Part shown: one piece after another, positions 1-16,000 of the stretch
Position numbering within the stretch: position 1 is the stretch's first letter
How the letters are laid out: each line of letters begins with the position of its first letter
From: Callipepla californica brunnescens
Taxonomy: Eukaryota; Chordata; Aves; Galliformes; Odontophoridae
Assembly: GCA_023055505.1 (NCBI GenBank)
Contig: JALIRH010000010.1
Span: 7,284,001-7,348,000 of the forward strand
Direction: 5' to 3'
DNA length: 64,000 bases
Made by a program: the position numbers and the translations under genes
Notes under the pieces: model-generated
Told to the model about the DNA's origin: nothing
Seen by the model: the letters and a program-made list of their open reading frames with translations, nothing else
Databases searched by the model: none

Positions 1-2345
1 CCTTAGTGTAAAAAAGAATCATGCCATGCATGTTTTCAGTGAGCAAAATGTAGCACTTTGAACACATTTACTTAGCATATGGTCGTTTGCTAAGAAGTCT
101 TGGTTATGAGAAAAAATTTTGGTTAAATGGAAAGGGTTGCTTCCCTTACTGCTAGAACAGACATTCCTTGTATTTATGGTGTTTTGCAAACAAAGGGGAA
201 AACATTTGTATGACACAGGAAGCAGAGTCTTCATGTTTTCCCTGGCAGGAAATTTTTTTGAAGACATTTTCACTCATGATCACAAAATTATTTCTAGAAT
301 GCAGGCATTAAGCACTATTTTTGCAAAAGTCTCACTTTAGTTGAGTTTTCAAGGGAGTGTTAAAGAATCTTGCTAAGAACACACAGGAAATCTAGACAGG
401 CAAAGGTACTCCCGAAGGAAGGAAGGAAGGAAGGAAGCAGAACAAAGTCGTTAGTCATGAGTTTTGGCAAACAGAGCATATTAGTATTATGTTGAACTGT
501 GTTAGGGGCAAAACTACAGGATGCTACATATCCGAGACTCCAAGCAGAGTCATAATGTCAGAGGATATACTGGCTTCTAGAGGTTCTAAATTTAGTCTTG
601 CTTTCTTTTAAATGCACGGATTAAATTTTGGAGCATAATTATTTTTTTTTTAATCTTCTCACTCTCCTCCATTTTCTGTCAGAGTTAATACAGCAGCTGA
701 ACAATTATAAGGCAAATTGCATTCAGGGACAATGTATAGTTAAAAGCATTAAATATGTGACTGCTTTATTAAAATTCTCAATCTCTATTTTTCTTCAGTA
801 ATTGACAAGCTGAATCTTCCACTTAGTCATTATAATGCTATACTTGCTGACCTCAGTGGACTTGTTGTAGCTATACTGGTAGAAGAGAGTGGAGAATTTG
901 GCTCAAAATGCTGTAGAAATGCCAGCAATTCAAAAGGAGTTTATTTTATTGAAAACTCAAGCCCAATATGGTTGTTTGACACTGTGTTGACAACAGACAT
1001 TGCACATTTTCTGTTTTCATTGAATGATAAAGGATTTTGATAAAAGATAAGATACTTAGGTTTTTCTGCATTTAGTTTAGTAGAAAATATCTTCAGGAGG
1101 CTAACTTCACTGTTCAGGAAGGCACAGGGAGACTTGGAATGTTATCAGTGTATATCGATATGTGAAGGGAAGGTGAAAAGAGGATAGAGACAGGCTCTTT
1201 TCAGTGACACCCAGACAAGAGACAGTGGACACAAAGTCAAACATGAGCTTCATCTGGAAACACATATTTACTGTGTGGGTAAAACATTGGCACATGTTGC
1301 CCTCAGTGTTTGTGGAATCTCTTACCTTGAAGATCATAAGAAGCTATCTGGATGTGGTCAACATAGTCGTGAACAACCAACTCTAGAAGACCCTCCATGA
1401 GCAGGAGGATAGGACCAAATCACCTCCAAAGTTTCTTTCCAATCTCAATTCTTTACTAACAACTGTGGCCACCACTTCTGTTATGTGAGAGAAAGATGTC
1501 AGGTTTTCATCATCAGAAAGCCCTGACTTATTAAATAAATAAAATTCTCATAGTACTGCAGCTTGAGAATTCAGTATTTGCCAGTTACTCTTTCAATGAT
1601 AGTCATAAATAATGTTCTTGTAGTGACAGCTGTTACATCAGTTTTGCACAGATTTTCATAACTGCTCTCAGTTAAATTACAAACATACAGTCAGCTCAAA
1701 GGAAGCTGTTCCTAATGGTTTCTTGGTGCTACATAGTGTTCAGTTATTCGTGGTTGGTTTCATTTTCAGATCCATTAACAAACTTCCTGGTAGTTAGACA
1801 AAGGAACAGAGCAGAGACTGAAAAGCAATTGTAATGTTTTTTCAATGCAAGCTTCTATCTTTTCCTGTTAACCCATAAGTATTTCATATTTCCATTCAGT
1901 AGGAAAAAGAAAAAAAATATTTCTTCCATATTAAGTGTAAATACTCATGCAATCCCAGGCTGGAATTCTGCTCTTTTTTTTATTATTATTATTATTCTTT
2001 TCCCAGCAGTAGTCTGTGTTATCTTTCCACCACACTGAAAATTATTCAACAACTTGACTCATTCAACTGACTTCAGGAGTTCAAACCAGTAGCATAAAGT
2101 AACACCAGTTAATTATATTTATCCACAAAATCTTGTTTCTGCAGATGAATATCAACCACTATTTCTGCAAGGACTGTTAGGAGGAGATGCATTAAATATC
2201 CTTCATATTTTTTAATATGTTTAGATTTGTTGTATTATGAGGAAATCAAGCAGAACAGATATAGTTAACATAGACATTCAATTTTCTATGCGTCACTGAA
2301 GGCACAATCTGCATTCTTTAGCTTTTTTCTTCTTTAATATCACAG
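1..2345. other. FAP: FAP intron (left-edge part)
   Basis: This is the 3' part of the intron upstream of the first visible FAP exon. The preceding exon, which should encode the nucleophile motif Gly-Trp-Ser-Tyr-Gly-Gly or its flank, was looked for and is not present, so it lies left of the window. A short GGAA tetranucleotide run sits at 414-437 and a TTA run at 1981-1996. I see nothing else recognisable. Open frames here are short and lack splice or family support. Confidence 0.75.
414..437. repeat. (GGAA)n microsatellite
   Basis: About six consecutive GGAA units within the FAP intron. Confidence 0.85.
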
Positions 2346-5390
<3,045 letters not shown>

Positions 5391-5600
5391 GTAGGCTACT
5401 CAGAGAATGCTGTGTCATCTGATACATCTCTGAGAGAAGGCCATGATATTAGTGCCCAGGTTGTATCGTTTTCAGGTGAATTAACATCAGGATCTCTGAA
5501 GTTTATAATTTGATATTTACATTCATTTTGGAGATTGTATATTAGCAGATGTTATGCTAATACATGTTTTGGCATATTTAACACCTGTTTGATAGCAAAA

Positions 5601-5606
5601 AATAAA
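5601..5606 (+). promoter_or_regulatory. FAP: FAP polyadenylation signal
   Basis: AATAAA lies 211 bp after the FAP stop and is followed by a TG/T-rich stretch. It is the first canonical hexamer downstream and gives a 3'UTR of about 0.23 kb. Confidence 0.7.
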
Positions 5607-8600
5607 ATCAGAATGTAACACGGCATGTGCATTTATTGCCATCTTGCTTAAACTACATTCTGCATTCCAAAGATAGGTGGTTCATTGCAAAGGCATGCTG
5701 CCAAAAGAATATAATTACATTTGTTAACTATAACTGTAAAATGGGCAGGGACAAAGAAAGCAGTGCAAGCAACTAATTAACATCCTAACAAGAACTAGAT
5801 TCTCAAAATTTATGTATATTTCCAGTTTCCTGGAAAGAATCCAAGCAGAGATAGGAACATAATATTTGAAGCTGTATATGGATAATTACTGAATGCTCTA
5901 TTCAAATTATATTCAGCTCCTATTTGAAGCCCTTGTTCTGCAAAACCCCATATTCAGGTTTAAATATGGAAGCAGGACATTCACAGTATTTATTTTATCT
6001 CAGTGTTTTTTTCAGTCTGGTTTGAGAATATGTGAGACATTTCAAACTGTTTTTACTCATCACATCAACATTGGCATTAATTTTAGGGTCATTCATCCCA
6101 TACTGGGGGGGAAAGAATCAAAGGAATATGCAGTTGTATTTTCTTTATTTAGTTTCCAGTTAAGCTATTTTAGAGCATCCTGTAAAAACTCTGGAAGCTA
6201 GTAATGACTGGATCACATCTATTCTTTTGATTAGTAATTTAATGAGTCCAGTCATATTATAAGAATGTGAACAAGATAATTGGCAGAAGATCCATTTTAG
6301 GTGGTCACATGTTTAAAAAATTCGGAATTAGCCTACTGTCTAAGAACTGTTGTCTGTCTAATGCAGTATCTCAGCTCTGCTATTAGCAAGTAAGTTCTAA
6401 ACAACCTGAAAAAAATTGTGGAGTAGAATTCCTACCAAAAAAAAAAACCTAAAAAAAAAGAAAAAAGAAAATGAAGCTGGCTGCTTCCTAACTCCAAGAG
6501 ATTGGTTGTTGCCTGTGGAAAGCAAGGCATTTCATTTGACCCTTGACAAAAACATGGGGTTTAGCCAAAATCATTAACATGTAGAAGTGATTTGCTATGT
6601 AACAGCTTCCTTCATTTTGTTAATGTCAATATCAAATCTAATTTTCTGCACATGAGAACATTTTTCAGACATCTTTATGTAAATGTAGTTGCCAAGCTGT
6701 TTGTAATGGTTAAATTATACTTTGATGGGAACTCTTCAGAAAATACTCAATTAGTTCAGGTTTTGTTGGAAACACTGCCAATTATGTGATGTTAATGAGC
6801 TTTTTGTTAGTAGTGTAATTAAAATGCAACTGCTATAATGGTTAAAGGAAAAAATTACAGCTCTAAGAAAGTTAATGTTAAGCAAATATAACATAAAGTA
6901 GGGCTAATTAGATGTTGATTATATGGTCCTATGTGGATTTGCTGTAAACAGCAATACTGTCAGTGATGTGATTATTCTACAAATAAGGAATACAATTCTG
7001 TTGAAATTACTGAGACTTCACTCTCATTTTTCTATATTGGTACAACCCCACAAAAACTTCTGCAAATTTTTAGTGAAAGAGAATAAAATCAGGTTCTTGC
7101 AACAAATGTTTAACGGTTTTAGATACCTGAATAAGTCAGTGGAAACCCAGATCAATTTTGAAAATGCATGGCATCAAGCTCATATTAATCATAAAGTTTT
7201 CTGATTCTGCAGCCTAATACTTTATTTATACTTTTGAAAATCCTACAGGCCTTAGAAAATTGACCAGATAAATCAACCCCTTGTGAATACTATAAGTAAT
7301 AACACCTTCGACCGTAGATCTGTAGTCTAAAGCTTCTGGAGTTATTTGAGATAAGGGACATTTGTGAAAACTGTGTCGAATAAAATAACAGAAGGTACCT
7401 TTTTTTCTGAAGGGATGTATAAGCTGTTTAATCCTTTATTTGCCTGTATGTCTGCTTGTTTTGTGAAGGGCTCAGAGAACATATCTTCTAAACTGTCTGC
7501 CACTTACCTGGGCTTATGGGAAGTAGCTGTGGGAATAAACCATAAAAACTGTTCGTTTTTTTTGAAAGTGCACCATGCTCCTGTCACTTTTGTTTTATTG
7601 TTTTTCATATTGTTAATTTATTTACTTTATGCAGTGCTTTTGCTGAAGAATGGAAATGTGCTCAACAGAGCATGACATTTACAATGAGTATCTGGAATAA
7701 TCTATAATCTGAAAAGTTTTAGACTGAGCAACCATGTGATTTGATGACCTGGGGAAAATGTCCTAGAATGCTGTAAGCATCAAAAAAATCCAAGCATGCA
7801 AAACATATTAAAGTAGCTTGCCTATAATTGCAGGTAACAGTGCAGTCATTCATTAGAAATGATCCAGAGCACTTTTAACCTCTCATTGCAGAAGTACACA
7901 ATGATTGAAGTTGGAAGATACTTCTTGTCCCACCAAGATTGGTGTCCTGTCCTGTGCAATCAAGCTGAAACTAACAAAAATACGTTTGAGAGTTGGTCTT
8001 ACACATGAATAATAATTGTGTCTACATTGCAAACAGACTATGGTGTGCAAAGCCAACTCTGAAACGCAAAACAAGTTGCTTTAAAATTAAGAAATGGTAG
8101 CTTTTATGACAAGATTTTTGAAACCAGTGAATGAGAGTCCTTTAAGTTTTACTTTCACCTTAGGCCATTTTAAAAGATCTGGCTTTCAGAAAATGCTCAG
8201 TAATTCTGCATTTTCTTTTCCCTAATCAATAAGAATCTTACACTTGAGATACTTGAAAATGTCACTTCCAACAGTGACACTTAGTCTTTGAGTCTATCAT
8301 ATAGATGACGTGCACTAAACACCAAAGATAAGGCATTGATATTTGCTCTGAATGAAGAAATAGCCAGAGTTGTTTACAAGTCTGTTTCCACTAAAAAACC
8401 ATGTTTAACTTTTACAAAATTTACTGTTGAAAAGCAAAAACTGCTTTGTTCTAGGAGTTCTAGGAGTTAGATTGTACAAAAATAATAGCAAATCCAGGTT
8501 CTACCCCGAACTGTTTTTTCTCTGACCCCCATTTTCACCATCACCCTTAATGCTGCTGCATGTATGAATCAATGAACAATATTATGCAGTATGTATCTGT

Positions 8601-11600
8601 GAACATATGTTTTTTCGTACTTAAACCTGGAACTACATTCTTTCCTTCACAAGAGATTACTACATCTGTAAAGAAGTCTGAAAATAAACCAGCATTAGTA
8701 GAAGACAAAGAGTAACTTCAGCCAGTCTCCAGAACATGGTTTGTGTTATAAGTCTTTTTACTTAGCTAATGAGTAAAAATCAGACCACATTCAATTTTTT
8801 CTAGTTTGCCAGTCAGTTCTGATTACAAGGCACAGCTGCTTAATTTATTTTATGGAGTCATATGAATGGTCTATATTTAATCTGAATAATTTGTAGTATT
8901 TGCTAAGAGAGAATTTGATATTACTTTCAATTATGAATATTGTCTTGTCAGATTGTAAAGTAACTAGTACATACTTGACTGGCTCTTCTGCTTGCGCAAA
9001 CTGATGATGCTCCATTGATTTCAAATGGAGCAATTCCAATTTGTTGTCAGTAGATAGTATGAGATATTTGCATAGCTACAATAACTTTTTCTTTTGGACT
9101 TGGAGGCCCTAAACTAATCTTCTTCTTCAGAAAGCAACTTTTACTCTCCAAAGTGTAACCATAGAGCTATGCACATATATATGCTTATGTTTTGTGTATT
9201 TACATAAATGTAAGCAACATTTATGCTCCAATTGTTTTACATATGTCAGTTTTCACATGTGTATGTTGCATCTGCATCCAGAAGGAGAATGCAGATCTCT
9301 TTTGCCTCATTATCATGTAGCAAGGATAGGAAAATATAAAGGGCTATACATCTCAGCCTCTGTAATCGTGACTGAGAAAATGAGGGACAGAATGCTTTCT
9401 GTGCTACGTAAGAAAGAAATGGTCTCGGGCCTGTAGTCAGACCCCAAGATTCAGCCTTCCCTCTTTCATATCTTATGTATATGAAGGTATTAATAACACA
9501 GAAAATGCAGTATTGTTTTTGCTTTAAAAAGTCAGGAACTTTCTCATTCAGTAAAATGTTCTTATCTTGCTTATTTATGTATTTATTTACAAAAGATCCT
9601 GGACAAAGCATGATATTCAGAGTGTGTGGTCCTGTCTATGAAAAGACATGCCACCTGGATTTTTCAGTGCCAGATCTATAAGTCATCGTGCATCTGATAA
9701 GAAATCTTTTTCTTAATTCTGTAATTTCAACCTAGGTTTCTGGTCCAGTGAGTACATTATGTGGTCACTACAGCAGCCATTACCTCATGCTGAGATGATG
9801 TTGTAGGACGATTCAATCATCTCCATATTTAGTGCACCCAAAAATAAAGATTTTTTAATATTTCTAAAGGACACTTTAAAGATGTTAAGATGTAACTTTC
9901 TTGAAAGCAGCTTCCCTTCAGGTTCTGTCTTTTAGTCTGACTCATCTGAAGTACTGTTGTATATGTGAACTACAATACAGAGGAGAGTGAGCCCCTTAGC
10001 CAAGAAGTGCAATCTAACCATGGTATTTTATGATAAAAAGGAAAAATCTTTGTTCAGAATGTGTACAAATGCACCTTTCACACGTGCATAACAGTTTTCT
10101 ATTTCCGTTTAGTGTAGTGAACTTATTTGCTGCACTCTTGTAATATGTATTACTCTAGATTCAGTTGTGACAACTGATGGGTGTGTGGTTGTTGATGCAG
10201 TTCATTTCTTTTCTTTCCTGTACTTTTTATTCTATGTGTATCACTTGAAAAACAAAATCAGGCAGACATTTTTTAGATGCTAGATGATCTGCTAGATTGT
10301 ATAGTCCGTGTAACAACATGTTCAGTGAGGTGCTCTGGGCTGCTGTCTTATGTTCTTTCCTGAAAGAATCCTACTGTAAGGAAGAAACTGTATCTGATAC
10401 AAGAAAATAAGCAGACCTAAACAAAAAGAAAAGAGCCTGATTGCTGTATTCTTTGTTTAGAAACCTATGCAGCTTTAACTCAACATTCACTTTTCTCTTC
10501 TGTAGCAGTCCATTTCAGCAAATGTTTGATCCTGGTGCAAAAAAAATGGTCTAAACGACCCTTTTATCACCATCTGCTGTTGTATCGGTGTACTGCAGAG
10601 CCAGGGAGTATGTCTGCTTGCAGTTGATGCAAAGTTGGCCAACTTCATGGACAGAGTGCGTTCTAATATTTAGTGCTGGAATTACAGCATGATTTCAAAG
10701 TGTTAAATTGAGGTACAAATAATGTTGAGACATGAAGACAAAGTATTGCAGTGAAACTGGCATCTCAGACAGACAATTAGATTTTAGAGCTAGTACAGTA
10801 TTTTGAGATAGTTTCCAAGTTTGTTTTGGCTCCGTGGGCATTATGTCTTCAATATTAACACTGTTGTTTGCCTAGGGAAGGTTGGAGATGGTAGTTCTGG
10901 GGCTGTCTTTTTGTTTCAAACCAAACTAGGTCATTTCAAACTAAAAATCTGAAAATCCAAATATAATAATTATGTTTGCAAATTTGCATATGCTGTGCTA
11001 GTCATTGACTGCAGTTCCGTGATTTTGAATGGGTGGGATTCAGGAAGAATACAGAAACAAGCAGGAAGAAAGAGGACATGGGGAAGATAAGGTGCAAATG
11101 CAGAAAATGAAGTAATATTTAAAAAAGAAGATTGACAAAAAGGGAAAGTAAGGCTCTCAGAAATGACTGAGAACTGATTGAAGGTAATGGTGAGAGGGCC
11201 AGAAACCATGGTCTTAACTTTTCAGCAGTGTCATTAGGAGTCACTTGCATCCTAGATAGAAATTTTAAAAAGGGACCATGAATGTTAGTATGTGGATCCA
11301 AGAGCAGAGAAAAAAAATATATAAACACTCCAAAAAAATCAGCATTTATTCTGTGGACTCTGCAGTGAGACTTAGTGTTTCCTTATGTATTTACTATGGT
11401 ACCACAGCAGGACATTTAGGGTTGAACTCTAAGGGGGATGTTTTTAATTTTATTTGCTGCTCTGAGTTTATTAAGTTTATACACTGTTGTATAATATTGG
11501 ATATACCAATATGACTGTAGTCAGCTAGCAAAAAATCACCTTTGCTGGCTTCAAGTAGCAGTAGTAGGGGAAATAAAATAATGTCTTGTAATATGTGTGC

Positions 11601-12302
11601 TTTGTGCCAGAATTACCTGGTGGTCATTCTGCACTAGAATATAGGCTGTAATTTCTGTTCATTGAGATTTCAACTGTAAATCCAGTCCCTTCTTACTCCT
11701 GCGAGGAACTGAAACCTAAAATGGAGTCCTTCATATTTAATATCTCTGCTAGATAAACAGTATTCTAGGTATGTGTATTAATCATTTTATTTTGGGTGTA
11801 CTTTTCATTTTTCAAAAAATTATCATGTGTCAAAAGGTCTGTAAGGGAAAATCTGCAGGAATTTCTTGAGAGAGCATATCTCACTTATTGCTTCACAAAC
11901 AGGATAAAATACCTGTATTCCTTACTGGCAGGCTTTTTTTCAGCTGCTGGGTACATTGGCAAGATTTGTCAATTTCTCCTGCTGTTGTCACCGGATGCTT
12001 AAACATGATCCTTGTAAATGCTGCCCCATCACAGGTATGAATTTTCCCACCATCTATTAGTGAGTGTTTCAGGACCCTGACAGTAGTTGTACAGAACATA
12101 CACAGATATGAAACTCACACCTATGTTTTTAATTATATTTCCTTGTAAGGAACAGAGATATGAGCAAAAAGCTTATCTTGTATAAATCTGTAGAGCACGG
12201 TATGAAACCCAACTTACAATGGAAGTCTGGCATACAGATCTCCAGTGAGTATGAATTCTCATTCAGTAGAATTGGTATAATACATCTGAGGATAATAAAA
12301 TC

Positions 12303-12323
12303 TTTTTTTTTTTTTTTTTTTTT
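12303..12323. repeat. poly(T) tract
   Basis: An uninterrupted run of about 21 T, roughly 570 bp upstream of the GCG TATA box. It could be the reversed tail of a retroposed copy, but no body is recognisable. Confidence 0.85.
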
Positions 12324-12479
12324 ATTAAATTTGACCTGAGCTAGGCTTTGCATAGTGGGTAGCCATTGCTGTAGTGCTTTAAAGTAAGAGTGCTTCTTTA
12401 TGATCATTATATTGACATAAGACTACCTGAAAAATTGACCAAGCACTTTGAGGGTATAGTGTCGCTTATTGTTAACAGT

Positions 12480-12517
12480 TTATTAAATTTATAAATTTAG
12501 ATTTATAAATTTAATAA
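12480..12517. repeat. perfect 17-bp inverted repeat, 4-nt loop
   Basis: The arms 12480-12496 and 12501-12517 are exact reverse complements around TTAG. Every paired base is A or T. A related block recurs at 12531-12549. It lies about 380 bp upstream of the GCG TATA box. Confidence 0.85.
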
Positions 12518-12741
12518 CATTAAATAAAAAAATTTAATTTATAAATTTATGTTGGTGCTACTAATGTCAACAGGACCAAGATTTTTCTTAATACTAACGT
12601 GACAAATTTGGAATTTGGAGAAACTGTTGCCTTAATCCTAAGTACCTCTAGTCAACTGTTTATCATCCTAATGCCCTTCTATTTGATATTTACTTCTTTG
12701 GACATTGCTACCTTACTCCTTTTGCAAATCCATGTTAGCAC

Positions 12742-12749
12742 TGATGTCA
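12742..12749 (+). promoter_or_regulatory. GCG: CRE-like element upstream of GCG (candidate)
   Basis: TGATGTCA differs from the palindromic cAMP response element TGACGTCA at one base. It sits about 150 bp upstream of the TATA box. Mammalian GCG promoters use a CRE, which makes this a reasonable candidate, but the match is short and could be chance. Confidence 0.35.
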
Positions 12750-12891
12750 TAAAGTAAGCAGAATGAATGTGTGAAATTGCTTGTAAAATTATCTAATGAA
12801 ATGAATAGCAAACATGATGACTTTTTTTTAAGTTGGATAAGGAATCTGTCAGCAATGATGCACTCTGGTAATGCTTACTAGAGCTGAACAG

Positions 12892-12902
12892 TATATATAT
12901 AA
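12892..12902 (+). promoter_or_regulatory. GCG: GCG TATA box
   Basis: TATATATATAA lies about 30 bp before the inferred start of exon 1, which ends at the GTAAG donor at 13020. Proglucagon promoters are TATA-type. Start of transcription is inferred at about 12922-12930. Confidence 0.7.
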
Positions 12903-12924
12903 GACTGTGCAAAAGAGGCAGCTA

Positions 12925-13019
12925 GGCAGATCTCAGGATCGTCGAGACTTTCCATAGTTCCAGAAGAGAGAGTAGCATATCTTTCTCCAGCTGCTACATA
13001 TCACTTCGAAATATAAAAG
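12925..13019 (+). other. GCG: GCG exon 1 (5' untranslated)
   Basis: Inferred untranslated first exon of about 95 nt, bounded by the TATA box upstream and a consensus donor (AAAG|GTAAGA) at 13020. It holds no usable start codon. Its 5' end is set only by distance from the TATA box. Confidence 0.65.
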
Positions 13020-16000
13020 GTAAGATTTATGTGAAGTACTAGTACAATTCATCTGAGAAAGCTGAATGTATTTTCTGAATTGCATAGTCCAAAGATTGCA
13101 ACAGAGATGCAAGATCTTTCAACAGATTGATGTTTTCTTCTGTGGTTATACTCCTTAATATGTGAAATTAATGTCATCACCATTTAAATCTTTTAAATTT
13201 ATTGAATTATTTTAACAGAATGATCCCAAAATGGAACATCAACTACTAAGGCTGCAGAAGCGATTGAAAGAAGGAAAGTTAACATGTAAAGATGGAAAAA
13301 CTGGCATTGTAGAAGGAATTTAAATGTGAAATACAAATTTATTGACAGTTATTTTGTTATCTACATCAGGGATATTTAAAGAAAATTATTTTTAAAGTAT
13401 TCCTTTGTTACAGTTCCTTCCTAAATATGAGACAACATAGACACCTGACAAACAAAATAAATGGGTCTATATGGATATTAACTGAAAACTGTTCAAGACA
13501 GTTTGTCTCTCCATCACCCTGCAGATTACCACTCTATTGTCCTACTTTCAGATTAGTCCATCTCAAAAAACTGTTGTTTTCATATCACTGTAAGATCTCA
13601 AAGGGGAATTTTATAGCATTACATTGAAACCTTTCAATCATTACTGTGTTTATTGTATAAAATTTAATTTAGTCTCCTGGTCTGGACTTCCATAGGCTAG
13701 ATTGGTTGATTGTCTTTTACAGAACTCTCCACATTGCTTCAGGTAGATAAATGTAAAACACATCTATCCAAAACAGTGATATGTTATTAATTAGAAATAA
13801 TTGTTATCTGCAATTTTTATTATAGAAATCTACTCTATTCACTCATATATTTTCATATGTAATATTCCTTTCTTTTACTGATGTCATTCCATACTTTTAC
13901 TTTTTTAATCTGGAAATTGGTACAAATCTGACTTTTGAAAGATTTTTTTTTTTTTTTTTTGAAAACTCAATAACATTGTTAGTTTAAATTGCACACACTG
14001 TGCAAAAGATAACTACAGTAATATATATTGAAAAACTAGAAAAATGAGATGGATCAGGGAAATATTCATTTCTTCTTTCAAATGCAAAATAGATGTCACA
14101 AGTCAATGTTTTCAACACTGAAAGTTTCTGTTAAAAATTTGAGAGATGGATTTGCTACATACTCTCTGACAGCTCAAAGCTAAATCTTTTTGAGTATATG
14201 GATTTTTCATAAGCAGTATCTATGTAAAATTAACTTTAGTTTTCTTGCACCCAAACAGTAGAAACACTGTTTTTTCTTTTTATAATAGAAATTTGTTCTT
14301 TAAATGCTACATTTTAACTTGTAGAAAACTGCTGTTGCTGGTTTGGGTTTGAAATAGCAAGTGCTAAACTCTGAACAAACTAAACAGATCCAAAATATAT
14401 TTGACAGCAATTTAACGGCTAGTCAGTTACATTTTAAAATGTTTACTTTGTTGATGGCTGGGTTTCTCTTACTAAAATTTTATTAATTTCCAAAACTACA
14501 GTTATACATCTTTCTTTGTATTAAACTCCCAGGAATTTGATTCTGAAAAATTTAGAGAGAAGATAACCATGCATTTTAATTTAGACATTTTTAAGGTATA
14601 AAGTATCTAGTGGGACTGTTCATATCTGAAAGCTTTATAGGACTTAGACCTAGGAGATAGCTCAGGGTATGATTAAATCACTGGAAATCTTTTTGTCAGT
14701 TGCAATGGACTTTGAGTATTTATTTTCAAGTTTTATGAGTCAGAATAGCTTTATTTCTCTGATATTATTATAAATAGACTAGATTAACAATGAGGCTATT
14801 TCTTTCATTCCATTTCAGTGACTTAGGTTTTTGTCTAAACTGTATCATGATTCAACAGTGGTAGAAGCAGTAGTGATGATTGTTCTAGTTTTCCAAGTTT
14901 AATAGAAGTATACTAGTTAGTTTGTATACCATCACATGAGAAATTTACTAATGCATGGTGCAATGCCCAGACTTTATTTGCTGTCTGGGATAACTCATTT
15001 ATATCTGTGACAGCTAGCATGAGGGTCACTACACAGAAATCAAGCCATTTTTGTGATAATAGCTGAGTAATCTCCCTAAGAATAGGGCAGAGCTTTTGTT
15101 GTGTCATTGGAAGCCTCTGAAATGTAAAATCATGCATTCTTTGGGACTGACATTGGATGTCAGTGTTGCACCACCAAATTACAGCTCCAAGTGAAATAGC
15201 AAAAAGAGTTTGATATTATAGTTAAGATTATAACAAGACTGACTGATTACATGGCCACTACATTATTTATTGCTACTGTAGGTATGATGTATGTAGATAT
15301 AGGAATTAATTCTCATATATGAGAGTATTACAAAAGGCAGAAAACTTACACAAACTGTCAAAAAAAAAAAAAAAAAATAAGGAACAGTACTGTCAGTTGT
15401 TCCCAGTACAGACGAGGAAATTGACTCCATTGTTTAGTATAACAAAATTCACCAGGAAACCTTATATTAATCGATTTATTTTCCCATCATTTATTGAGAT
15501 AAAAGATTTTGAATGACTAAAACTTTTGATACTGACAATGACCAATTTAAGCAAAATAGCTCTTACATAGTTTCTCCAGCACATTGTATATTTAAATCCA
15601 GCCTATTATGACAAGGTGTAGAGAATATGTGTGTTTTCTTTCAAATTGCCCTATTTTATAAATAATTGGATTGACATATCAAATTATTGGTTTTGGATGA
15701 GTTTAGAGCACATTACATTTAGTGGGGATGGTCTTTTTAGCTGGGTCCTACTTTACCACCTATGGTTTTACTTCAGTGCATTCATCTTTCCTATTTCACT
15801 TTGTTTTTCAGACTGTAACATAAAATTTTATAAGAAAATTTCATGGATAGCAGAAGGGCTCCTTCAAATAATCAAGCATCAGTCCAAGTTCATGATAATG
15901 ATGACATTATTTCCAGTGACATTTCAAACATGTAAACTCATGAACATTTACTATTCATTATTCAATTATTTAGCATTTACTCATTGAATGAATTGTGTGT

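Larger units (their letters stand above)
5630..12890. other. FAP-GCG intergenic region
   Basis: About 7.3 kb of AT-rich sequence. All open frames are short, without recognisable domains, and I found no tRNA, CR1 or mariner piece. Visible structure is limited to A-rich runs near 6437-6470, a T run at 12303-12323, a 9-bp tandem duplication at 8452-8470, and an AT-rich perfect inverted repeat at 12480-12517. The last few hundred bases should hold the proximal GCG promoter. Confidence 0.7.

Noticed and set aside
8452..8470. Tandem TTCTAGGAG duplication
   Set aside because: Two 9-bp units only; a trivial slippage product.
9246..9611. 121-codon - strand frame in the FAP-GCG spacer
   Set aside because: No domain, no promoter or poly(A) context, and overlapped by unrelated + strand frames; treated as chance.
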